From NCBI RefSeq assembly GCF_000375525.1, contig NZ_AQXC01000005.1, positions 1 to 64,000 on the forward strand: a stretch of 64,000 bases of DNA, written 5' to 3'. The DNA comes from Corynebacterium propinquum DSM 44285. Its GTDB lineage: Bacteria; Actinomycetota; Actinomycetes; Mycobacteriales; Mycobacteriaceae. Positions 54,929-62,561 of the stretch are shown here, piece after piece. A model generated the notes under the pieces. That model had not been told where the DNA came from, made no database searches, and saw only the letters and a list, made by a program, of their open reading frames with translations. Position 1 is the stretch's first letter. Every line of letters begins with the position of its first letter. A program made the position numbers and the translations under genes.

Positions 54929-55959
54929 CAGAAGTAACCTTCCTTCTTGCGGTCTTCCATGGCGGATTCGGAGATACGATCATCAGCGCGGGTCGCACCG
55001 CGTTCTGTGAGTGGAGAAGCCGCGATTTCCGTCAACACCTCGTCGATGGTTTTGGCTTCGGACAACACCGCACCGGTGCAGGACATATCGCCGACCGTGC
55101 GGTAGCGCACCGTGCGGGTTACCGGGGTGTTCGAGTTTCCCGGGGTGGCCGGGTCTGCACCAGCTGCGTGTGCGGCGCGGCTGCCCGCGCCCCAGGGCCC
55201 GGGAGATAGCCACATGCCGTCGCGCTCAATTACCTCACGCTGGTGCGCGAAGTAAATGCTGGGAAGTTCCAGCCCGCGCGCGGCGATGTATTGCCAGACG
55301 TCAACTTCTGTCCAGTTCGAGATAGGAAACACGCGGATATTTTCTTCCGGCAACTTGCCGCCGTTGTAGATATTCCACAGTTCCGGACGCTGCCGCCGTG
55401 GATCCCAACCGCCGAAACTATCGCGCACCGAAAAGATGCGCTCTTTCGCTCGGGCGCGTTCCTCGTCGCGCCGCGCCCCGCCGAGCACCACGTCGTAGCC
55501 GCGTTGTTCAATGGTTTCCACCAGCGGGACGGTCTGCAGCGGGTTCCGCGAGCCGTCGGCACGTTCTTGCAGATCACCGCGGTCGATCCAGTCTTGCAGC
55601 TTGGCGACGTGCAAGTTTACGCCGTATTTCTCGACGGTGCGGTCGCGAAATTCCAACACCTCTGGAAAGTTGTGCCCGGTATCGATGTGGATCAGTTCCG
55701 CCGGGATCGCACCCGGGGCAAACGCGCGGCGGGCCAGTTCCAGCACCACGACGGAGTCTTTTCCGCCGGAAAACAGCAGCCCGACCTTGTCGAATTGCCC
55801 CGCGACCTCGCGCAAGATGTGGATGGATTCGTTTTCGAGTTCGTGCAGGTGCGGCGATAACGCGGTGCCAGTTGTGTGGGTTGGCTGGCTGGTGTGGGCT
55901 GGTTGATTGATTTGGGGTGGTTGGTTGATGTGGGTTGAGTTTTTCACGCTTGTGCTCAT
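54928..55959 (-). CDS. cysD: Sulfate adenylyltransferase subunit 2
   Basis: 343 residues. PP-loop pyrophosphatase SGGKDSVVVLELARRAF makes adenosine 5'-phosphosulfate from ATP and sulfate with CysN. The frame runs to 56139 inside cysXH, but ATG 55959 overlaps the cysXH stop as ATGA and is the right start. A Gln/Pro/Thr/His-rich leader (residues 8-35, with the repeated INQP/SQPTH pattern) precedes the family core at LSPHLHELENESIHILREV. Confidence 0.95.
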   Translation of the reverse strand: MSTSVKNSTHINQPPQINQPAHTSQPTHTTGTALSPHLHELENESIHILREVAGQFDKVGLLFSGGKDSVVVLELARRAFAPGAIPAELIHIDTGHNFPEVLEFRDRTVEKYGVNLHVAKLQDWIDRGDLQERADGSRNPLQTVPLVETIEQRGYDVVLGGARRDEERARAKERIFSVRDSFGGWDPRRQRPELWNIYNGGKLPEENIRVFPISNWTEVDVWQYIAARGLELPSIYFAHQREVIERDGMWLSPGPWGAGSRAAHAAGADPATPGNSNTPVTRTVRYRTVGDMSCTGAVLSEAKTIDEVLTEIAASPLTERGATRADDRISESAMEDRKKEGYF

Positions 55960-56975
55960 GTGTGTAGTCCGCATTCTGTTTTGTTCAGTCCGGCCCAGCG
56001 CCCGGCGCGTGGGTCTTGGCCTTCCGCTACTGGCAAGGTGCAGGTCGCACACCCGATTGATGGGTAGCCCTGCTTGGTCAACGGGTGCATGATCAGGTCG
56101 TGCTTGTCGACGTAGTCTTCCGTGTCTTGCAGGCTCCATGTCACCAGCGGGCTGATTTTCAACCGGCCCGTATCGTCGAGACTTAGCGCGGGTGCTTGTG
56201 CGCGCGTGGGGCCGTCGTCACGCCGCAGCCCGGTGACCCAACCTGCGAATGGCGAGAGGTTGCGCGCGAGTGGTTCGACTTTGCGCATCCGGCAGCAGGC
56301 AGTCGGGTTCGAGGCATAGAGCCGCGGGCCGTAGACCTCGTCTTGCTGGCTGCGTTCCAGAGCGGGTGTGGCAGTAATAAACTGCTGGTCGTAGCGCTGT
56401 TGGACCTGCTTGGCGACGTCGAGGGTCTCGTCGAAGTGGTAGCCAGTATCCAAGAACAACAAGCTAGCGCGTGGGGCATAGCGGCTGGCGAGTTCTGCTA
56501 ACACGGTGTTTTCCATGGACATGGTCACCGCGATTTCACCGGGCACGTGTTCGTCCGCCCACGCCAGGATGTCTTCGGCACTGGCGTCGTATAGCGCGTC
56601 GGCGTAGTCGGTTACGAGCTGCCGGTTGTGTGCCACGATGTCGTCGGCAAGCGGCTCCGTCGTGGTGGAAGCGCCTGCTGGGGACTGTTCCGGGTCGCGA
56701 TAACTCTGCTCCGTGTCCGATGTTCCACGTGAAACATTGAGAAAATTCAGCGACTTGTGCAGGGAGTTCTGCAAAGCCTCATTAGTGGACACCGCCGGTT
56801 CCGGCGCGGCCTCCTGCTCATCCTGGCCGTGGAACTGCACGGAAAACACCCGCAGGCATTCGCTGCAGCTCCAGGCAAACTCCGTTTCCTCGTCCGGGAA
56901 TAGCCCCTCCCCCGCGCAATACGGGCAAAACAGCGGGTGGTTCCGGTTGGGGTTCGGTTTCCGGCGAAACTTCAT
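55956..56975 (-). CDS. cysH: CysX-CysH fusion: zinc-ribbon protein joined to APS reductase
   Basis: 339 residues. The N-terminal ~48 residues match CysX (RRKPNPNRNHPLFCPYC, LFPDEETEFAW, FSVQFHGQD) with CXXC pairs at 17/20 and 37/40; in C. glutamicum cysX is a separate gene between cysI and cysH. A linker (~50-110) leads to the adenylyl-sulfate reductase domain: SLLFLDTGYHFDET, the CC pair in TACCRMRKVEPL near 227, CATC and the C-terminal ECGLHT with the catalytic cysteine; the four cluster cysteines indicate [4Fe-4S] APS rather than PAPS reductase. A parS sequence lies inside the linker. ATGA overlaps with cysI and cysD. Confidence 0.9.
   Translation of the reverse strand: MKFRRKPNPNRNHPLFCPYCAGEGLFPDEETEFAWSCSECLRVFSVQFHGQDEQEAAPEPAVSTNEALQNSLHKSLNFLNVSRGTSDTEQSYRDPEQSPAGASTTTEPLADDIVAHNRQLVTDYADALYDASAEDILAWADEHVPGEIAVTMSMENTVLAELASRYAPRASLLFLDTGYHFDETLDVAKQVQQRYDQQFITATPALERSQQDEVYGPRLYASNPTACCRMRKVEPLARNLSPFAGWVTGLRRDDGPTRAQAPALSLDDTGRLKISPLVTWSLQDTEDYVDKHDLIMHPLTKQGYPSIGCATCTLPVAEGQDPRAGRWAGLNKTECGLHT
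56721..56736. promoter_or_regulatory. parS: parS chromosome-partition site
   Basis: TGTTCCACGTGAAACA, a 16-bp near-palindrome identical to the canonical bacterial ParB (Spo0J) site. It lies in the codons of the CysX-CysH linker, about residues 80-86. Corynebacteria carry clustered parS sites near oriC. No second copy is visible in this window. Confidence 0.88.
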
Positions 56976-58645
56976 GACAAAGCCTCCTCATCGGCACGGA
57001 CAGTCCACTGCGCAAAAGACTCGCCCTCTTCACGTTGCTGCTTGTAGTTCTCGACGACGCGCACGACATAATCGCCCAGCTCACTGGCCAGCACCTTGTG
57101 ACCTTTGAGTTTGCGGCCAAAATTCTGCTCAATGCCCAGCGCACCGCCGAGATGCACCTGGAAACCCTCCACACGGTTGCCGTCGGCGTCGGTCAGCGTC
57201 TGGCCCTTCAAACCAATATCCGAGACCTGCGAACGCGCACACGCATTCGGGCAGCCGTTCAGGGAAATCGTCAGGCTGGAATCAATATCGCCAATGCGCT
57301 CTTCCAGCTCGTCGACCAGCTCAATCGCGCGCGACTTGGTGGTTACGTGTGCCAACTTGCAAAACTCCAAACCGGTGCAGGAGATGATGCCGCGGCGGAA
57401 CTCAGAGGGTTTGGAATACAGGCCAGTGGCATCCAGGTCACGAGCTACCTCGGCAAGCTTTTCGCGCGGAATATCCAAAAACAGCAGTTCTTTCATCGGC
57501 GTGGTCCGGATGCGCGTGATGCCGTGCTTTTCCGCGGCTTCCGCAATCGCAATCAGCTGTTCACCGGTCGCGTGGCCAACAGTCGGTTTCACACCCAGGT
57601 AGAAGTTGCCGTCCTTTTGCGGGTGCGCACCGATATGGTCACGGATGCCGGATTGCAACGGGGTCGGCTCGGCGTCGACAAGCGGCTCATCCAAATATTC
57701 CGTTTCCAGCACCTCACGGAATTTTTCAATCCCCCACTTGGCCACGAGGAATTTCAACCGCGCACGGTTGCGCAGGCGGCGGAAACCATAATCGCGGAAG
57801 ATGCGAACCACCCCGGCCCACACCTCCGGGACGCGCTCGATGGGGATCCACGCCCCCAGCGATTGCGACAGCATCGGGTTGGTGGACAGGCCACCGCCAA
57901 CGAAGCAGTCAAACCCAGGGCCGTATTCCGGGTGGTTTTTCCCAATAAACGCCACGTCCTGGATCTCGTGGGTGACATCCTGGCGGGAGTTACCCGAGAT
58001 GGCAGTCTTGAATTTCCGTGGCAGGTTGTGGAACTCCGCGCGCGGCAGATAATTCTTTTTGATCTCTTCGATCGCCGGGCTGGCATCAATAATCTCATCG
58101 GCTGCCACCCCAGCTGTGGGCGAACCCAAGATCACGCGCGGCACGTCGCCGCAGCCCATCATCGTGGTCAGACCGACGGTATCTAGCCTGCGCCAAATCT
58201 CTGGGACATCCTCGATACGGATCCAATGCAGCTGAATATTCTGGCGGTCAGTGAAATCCGCGGTAGAACGTGCGAAATCCCGGGAGATCTCACCGACGAC
58301 GCGCAGGCGCTCCGGAGTGGCTTGCCCGCCGTCGAAACGAACGCGCATCATGAAATATTTGTCTTGCAGCTCGTGATTTTCTAATTGCCCGGTGTATTCG
58401 CCACCGAGATTCTGTTTGCGCTGGGTATAAATGCCGAGCCACTTGAAGCGCTTGCTGATGTCATCGGCAGGGATCGAATCAAAACCCTGCTTGGAGTAAG
58501 TGTCGATCACACGCTGCTTCACCTCGAAGGCTTCTTGTTCTTGCTTCACCTCCTCTTCTTTGTTCAGCGGGCTGGTGCCATCAATATTCCACTGCCCTTC
58601 TGGCTTGGGCTTCCGCTTTGGGCGTGCGGGTGCGTTTGTAGTCAT
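56972..58645 (-). CDS. cysI: Ferredoxin-dependent sulfite reductase, hemoprotein subunit
   Basis: 557 residues. Six-electron reduction of sulfite to sulfide on siroheme coupled to [4Fe-4S]. Two ferredoxin-like half-domains (YMMRVRFDGGQATPERLR-type repeats) and the cluster ligands CTGLEFC and NGCPNACAR. ATG 58645 is preferred to 58657 because GAGG lies seven bases before it. First gene of the cysI-cysXH-cysD-cysN-cysY-cysZ operon, divergent from fpr, which probably supplies electrons through a ferredoxin. Confidence 0.96.
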   Translation of the reverse strand: MTTNAPARPKRKPKPEGQWNIDGTSPLNKEEEVKQEQEAFEVKQRVIDTYSKQGFDSIPADDISKRFKWLGIYTQRKQNLGGEYTGQLENHELQDKYFMMRVRFDGGQATPERLRVVGEISRDFARSTADFTDRQNIQLHWIRIEDVPEIWRRLDTVGLTTMMGCGDVPRVILGSPTAGVAADEIIDASPAIEEIKKNYLPRAEFHNLPRKFKTAISGNSRQDVTHEIQDVAFIGKNHPEYGPGFDCFVGGGLSTNPMLSQSLGAWIPIERVPEVWAGVVRIFRDYGFRRLRNRARLKFLVAKWGIEKFREVLETEYLDEPLVDAEPTPLQSGIRDHIGAHPQKDGNFYLGVKPTVGHATGEQLIAIAEAAEKHGITRIRTTPMKELLFLDIPREKLAEVARDLDATGLYSKPSEFRRGIISCTGLEFCKLAHVTTKSRAIELVDELEERIGDIDSSLTISLNGCPNACARSQVSDIGLKGQTLTDADGNRVEGFQVHLGGALGIEQNFGRKLKGHKVLASELGDYVVRVVENYKQQREEGESFAQWTVRADEEALS

Positions 58646-59008
58646 AAATTGCCTCACTAAACGGTTTCGGCGATGTGCTGGGGTTTTACTTCGGGTTAGT
58701 TGTAGATTTTGTTGTTCAACCGGAGAGTCACGATCCCGGTCGAACCGATGCGTTCAATCTAGATGAACCACTCGGTCTAACCTAATAAGACCGATCTGTC
58801 TATTTAATTCACGCGAACAATCCTACATGCGACCTGGAGTAATGTGGCCCACATCATTTGAATTTAAATCGCTAGCTAGCAAAATAGAGACAAATAGGTT
58901 CAAATAGATCTTGCTTGCTTAACGCGAACCGAATAAGCGCGTGATCACACACGCGCAGAAGAACGCACTCACACGAGAAACCAACAAAGAAAGGCGCTAT
59001 ATACACGA
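58646..59008. other. cysI/fpr divergent promoter region
   Basis: 363 bases between divergent genes. Contains the McbR-like site at 58787-58802 and a GCGCGTG/CACGCGC inverted repeat at 58937-58956 in the fpr leader. GCTAGCTAGC near 58871 is another small palindrome. No RNA gene or ORF is seen. Confidence 0.5.
58787..58802. promoter_or_regulatory. McbR-like operator
   Basis: AAGAC-N6-GTCTA, nine of ten positions of the TAGAC-N6-GTCTA palindrome bound by the TetR-type sulfur regulator McbR in C. glutamicum. It lies between cysI and fpr, both plausible targets. Confidence 0.5.
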
Positions 59009-60433
59009 ATGGCTACCTCTAATGCAGCAGCTTCCACCCAGACCGACGCAGTGACCACCAACCCCAACACCGAAGGCGATAAACCACTGAAGATCGCCGT
59101 CGTCGGTGCAGGCCCAGCGGGTATTTACGCCTCCGATATCCTGATTAAAAAGACCGGCGGCAACGTCGATATTGATTTGCTTGACCGCATGCCCACTCCT
59201 TTCGGCTTAATCCGCTACGGCGTGGCACCGGATCACCCGCGCATTAAAGGCATCATCAAGTCGCTGCACCGCGTGCTCAGCAACGAGAAGATCCGCTTTA
59301 TCGGCAACGTCGAAGTTGGCCGCACCATCAGCGTCGAAGAACTCAAAGATCATTACGACGCCGTTATTTTCTCCACCGGTGCCGTCGACGACCGGGACCT
59401 GAACATCCCGGGCGCCAACCTAGAAGGTGTCTGGGGTGCTGGCGAATTCGTCGGCTTCTACGACGGCAACCCTCACTTTGAGCGCAACTGGGATTTGTCC
59501 GCCGAGCAGGTCGCGGTCATCGGCGTCGGCAATGTGGGCCTGGATGTCTCCCGCATTTTGGCGAAAACGGGTGACGAGTTGAAGGTCACCGAAATTCCGG
59601 ACAACGTCTACGAATCACTGGCACAAAACCAGGCCCACACCGTGCGCGTGTTCGGACGCCGCGGCCCCGCCGAAGCAAAATTCACCCCGCAGGAACTGAA
59701 AGAGCTCGACCACTCGGACACCATCAACGTCGTTGTCGACCCAGAAGATATTGATTACGACGAATCCGGCGAGGCAGCACGCCGCGCATCGAAGTCGCAA
59801 GATCAGGTGTGCCAAATTCTGGAACAGTACGCGATGCGCGACCCGAAGGAAGCACCGCACACACTGCAGATTCATTTCTTTGAAAACCCGGTCGAGATCA
59901 TCGGCAAGGATGGCAAGGTTGCAGCACTGAAGACCGAGCGCACCGAGTTGACTGGTGACGGAAATGTGAAAGGAACCGGCGAATTCACCGAATGGCCGGT
60001 ACAAGCTGTCTACCGCGCGGTTGGTTACCGTTCAGTGGGCATCGAGGGCGTGCCGTTTGATGATCAGAAGCACGTCATCCCCAACGACGGCGGCCACGTG
60101 CTCACAGAACCGAATGGCGAAATTGTGCCAAGCCTGTATACCACCGGCTGGATTAAACGCGGCCCGGTTGGCCTGATTGGTAACACGAAATCCGATGCCG
60201 CCGAGACTATCGGCATGCTGTTGGAAGACATTGCGGCCGGTAAGCTGTCTGCTGCCGACAACACCGACTTGGTGGAATTGCTGGAATCCCGCGGCGTCGA
60301 AGTGACCAACTGGGAGGGCTTCCAGTTGCTGGATGCCCGCGAAGTAGCTTTGGGTGAGGCCGAAGGCCGCGAGCGGAAGAAGCTCGTAGAGTTTGAAGAA
60401 ATGCTTGAAGCCTCCCGCAACCCGCAGAGCTAA
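59009..60433 (+). CDS. fpr: Ferredoxin-NADP+ reductase (FprA/adrenodoxin-reductase type)
   Basis: 474 residues. FAD motif IAVVGAGPAGIYASDILI, DRMPTPFGLIRYGVAPDHPRIK, the NADP motif VAVIGVGNVGLDVSRIL and the closing GWIKRGPVGLIGNTKSDA are those of FprA-like reductases. Supplies reduced ferredoxin for CysI. A ~25-residue polar Thr/Asn start precedes the core. GAAAGG upstream of the ATG. Divergent from cysI over a shared promoter, as fpr2 in C. glutamicum. Confidence 0.95.
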   Translation: MATSNAAASTQTDAVTTNPNTEGDKPLKIAVVGAGPAGIYASDILIKKTGGNVDIDLLDRMPTPFGLIRYGVAPDHPRIKGIIKSLHRVLSNEKIRFIGNVEVGRTISVEELKDHYDAVIFSTGAVDDRDLNIPGANLEGVWGAGEFVGFYDGNPHFERNWDLSAEQVAVIGVGNVGLDVSRILAKTGDELKVTEIPDNVYESLAQNQAHTVRVFGRRGPAEAKFTPQELKELDHSDTINVVVDPEDIDYDESGEAARRASKSQDQVCQILEQYAMRDPKEAPHTLQIHFFENPVEIIGKDGKVAALKTERTELTGDGNVKGTGEFTEWPVQAVYRAVGYRSVGIEGVPFDDQKHVIPNDGGHVLTEPNGEIVPSLYTTGWIKRGPVGLIGNTKSDAAETIGMLLEDIAAGKLSAADNTDLVELLESRGVEVTNWEGFQLLDAREVALGEAEGRERKKLVEFEEMLEASRNPQS

Positions 60434-60487
60434 CGGCGAGCGCTAGCAAGTTCCACGGATCCGCGGCTCCCCGTAAAGCTATACACA

Positions 60488-60523
60488 CCCAGATCTGGAT
60501 TGTCAGATCTGGGTTTTATTATT
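60488..60523 (+). terminator. Terminator of fpr
   Basis: CCCAGATCTG and CAGATCTGGG form a perfect ten-base stem with a six-base loop, followed by TTTTATTATTT. 55 bases after the fpr stop. Confidence 0.9.
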
Positions 60524-60620
60524 TATTGACGGTCGCACCAGGCCGCGCGCTATTCCACGTTGGGTTTGGCTGCGCGTCCAGCTTTGACCTCCGTTAGATG
60601 CACTTAACTCCGGCCCCGCT

Positions 60621-60974
60621 TTAGATTGGGGAAAGATCTGTCCACACCGGGTCACCGCCAAAAAGCATGACAACGGCATTAACTACGCTTCCCAGGATCA
60701 TCAGCACGACACCAAGCGCGAATCCGAGGGCAATCGCGATTATCTCTACGAAGAATAAGGCCGGAGCCAACAGTAAAAGTGCGCGACTTCGGGCATAAAG
60801 CCCACACCCAAAAACAATTACCGCTGCGAGAGCAGTAACGAGCCAATACGCGAGGTCCCGCGTAGGCTCCTCGATGACCAATAACCATGAGAGCACATAA
60901 AATCCCATGACCACCCAGCCCGCGTAGAGCGCAATATTTTGACGAGACTTCTTGCTACGAGTTGTCAAGGGCAT
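60621..60974 (-). CDS. Small integral membrane protein
   Basis: 117 residues with four hydrophobic helices (about 14-34, 42-60, 66-82, 84-105) after a basic start (TTRSKKSRQ). AAAGGAG lies six bases before the ATG. No known domain; shape like DUF-type YggT/PGPGW small membrane proteins but unassigned. Monocistronic. Confidence 0.75.
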   Translation of the reverse strand: MPLTTRSKKSRQNIALYAGWVVMGFYVLSWLLVIEEPTRDLAYWLVTALAAVIVFGCGLYARSRALLLLAPALFFVEIIAIALGFALGVVLMILGSVVNAVVMLFGGDPVWTDLSPI

Positions 60975-61090
60975 GCTTTCTCCTTTAGGTTTCGGAGGTA
61001 GTTTCTATACTATAGTTTTATATTTTTAATTTTTTGAAAAATTGCTGATTGTCTATTACTTTAATTTAGTTAGTGGATATGAACAGCAGG

Positions 61091-61140
61091 CCAACACCTT
61101 TGCATCTCCACTTAATCATGACACATGAATAAGGTGTTGG
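61091..61140. terminator. Inverted repeat downstream of the phospholipase gene
   Basis: CCAACACCTT (61091-61100) and AAGGTGTTGG (61131-61140) with a 30-base loop. It lies 45 bases past the phospholipase stop and may end that transcript; a T-run is lacking, so confidence is modest. Confidence 0.45.
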
Positions 61141-61184
61141 CACTTAAGGGAAATATGCAATTTACTATTTCCAAAATCAGGGAA

Positions 61185-61763
61185 CTAGCACCCCACTGGC
61201 CTACACAGCCGGGCTGCAGAAATCACCCTTATTGCAGCCTCGATATAAGCTCGATCCGCTCCAGAATATCGCCCTGCGACAGATCGCATTCCTGAAATGA
61301 ATGCATTATCGCATCCAATCTTTGCCCCGCTGTTTCGCGCCCTATTTAGGCAGTGATCATGGTTCATGCAGATCCGATCAGCGCTGTTATGGGGGTTGCC
61401 ACCATTTGTGCGATACTTTCCACACCATCCCCAGCGATTCGCAATGCTCTGGCGCGGGGTACCCAAACCTTTCTCTACGCGATACTCTTCAACCAACATC
61501 TCGTTATATACGCTCATTACTTCTATAACGAATGCGTCTACTTGGTCTTCCTTAGCTTGTTCCACATCGGTAAGTTCAAGCCCCTCAGGGGAAATGTACG
61601 AATACCGATCAATCGTTTCGTTGATTTGATCTCCCGTTGGAACGTGAGCATATTGAACTGCGCCCGCTTCACGAGAAACGGTCGCATTTGCCTGTCCGGC
61701 CACTGAAAGTGGAATCATTATGACCATACAGGATGCAATGAATTTCCGCATGGTTTTTCTCAC
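61185..61763 (-). CDS. Secreted prokaryotic phospholipase A2-like enzyme
   Basis: 192 residues. Signal peptide (MRKFIASCMVIMIPLSVAGQ, cleavage near ANA) and, in the C-terminal half, the PLA2 signature: WCGKYRTNGGN (calcium-loop-like) and CMNHDHCLNRA with the catalytic His-Asp pair; four more cysteines can make the usual disulfides (CDNAF, RLCRPVGC). Prokaryotic PLA2 hydrolyses the sn-2 ester of phospholipids. GTG 61763 is chosen since AGGAG lies five bases ahead; the next ATG is 12 bases downstream. Potential lipid-acquisition or host-interaction factor. Confidence 0.85.
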   Translation of the reverse strand: MRKTMRKFIASCMVIMIPLSVAGQANATVSREAGAVQYAHVPTGDQINETIDRYSYISPEGLELTDVEQAKEDQVDAFVIEVMSVYNEMLVEEYRVEKGLGTPRQSIANRWGWCGKYRTNGGNPHNSADRICMNHDHCLNRARNSGAKIGCDNAFISGMRSVAGRYSGADRAYIEAAIRVISAARLCRPVGC

Positions 61764-62145
61764 TGGATCTCCTCACGCGCAAGTCGAGTTATATAACTCG
61801 AGAATGAACACCATTTTTAATTAAACGGTATCTACCATCCTACATAGTGATCGGAACAAAACAATAGTTCTTTATGTGGTATAAATCACACAATAAGCTA
61901 CCGTTGCCCTACTTCATAATATATCTTATTGTTTTGCTGGCTTGTCGGGCTGTTTGTGTGGACTGCCAATTCATAGGTACGTATCGAACCGGGCAGAACT
62001 GCCACGACATCAGTATCGAAAGCACTGAAAGATCATCATGAAATGTCTAGGTTTGTTCCGTTTGAGCAGCTGGCAAAATCTTCAGACATTCTAACGCATT
62101 TAACCAATATGTGCTCTTAATAACAAGATCGGATAAAGTTAGTTT
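61764..62145. other. Intergenic region with hairpin repeat copy F
   Basis: 382 AT-rich bases between divergent genes, holding the phospholipase promoter side and a decayed hairpin repeat at 62039-62093. Nothing else recognised. Confidence 0.5.
62039..62093 (+). repeat. Hairpin repeat, copy F (most diverged)
   Basis: TGAAATGTCTAG, core GTTTGAGCAGCTGGCAAAAT and CTTCAGACATTCTA. Core clearly related to copies A-D; arms partly co-varying (GAAATGTCT against AGACATTCT). Confidence 0.6.
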
Positions 62146-62511
62146 ATGGACACACAGGTAAAGCGCGGGAATTATTTTCTGGCAGCAGTTCTCGCTGGGG
62201 ATGCAGCCATGTCAATCAAACCTCCCAAATTCATTCGGGATTGCCTGCATGGGGTGAACTTTCCGCAAAATTGGTGGTGGTCACTGATCGTCATCAAATC
62301 GTTGGCCGCTTTAGGGCTTGTCCGCGGCACTGCGAAAAACAGTCCACAACTGACAACTGCCACATCCACCGGCGTCGTGGCTTATTTCGCGTGTGCAATC
62401 TTCGCGCATGTGAAGGCAAAGTTTTTAGGCAAAGAATTCTGGCTCAACTGTTTAGGAATGACAGCACTCAGTGCGACAGTGCTGGTGCAAAACCGCAAGC
62501 AGCATCGCTAG
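62146..62511 (+). CDS. DoxX-like small membrane protein
   Basis: 121 residues with three or four hydrophobic segments. GDAAMSIKPPKFIRDCLHGV, PQNWWWSLIVIKSLAALGL and AYFACAIFAHVKAKFLGKEF match the DoxX-like family (membrane proteins of unclear redox or transport role). No ribosome site before the ATG. 50 bases upstream of the DUF5129 gene on the same strand. Confidence 0.78.
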   Translation: MDTQVKRGNYFLAAVLAGDAAMSIKPPKFIRDCLHGVNFPQNWWWSLIVIKSLAALGLVRGTAKNSPQLTTATSTGVVAYFACAIFAHVKAKFLGKEFWLNCLGMTALSATVLVQNRKQHR

Positions 62512-62561
62512 GCCATCTGCGGTCGCGCCGCACCCCGCACCCCACGGTGTAGGACCAAGCG

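Noticed and set aside
57035-58186. 383-codon + strand frame opposite cysI
   Set aside because: Shadow of cysI; contains no recognisable motif.
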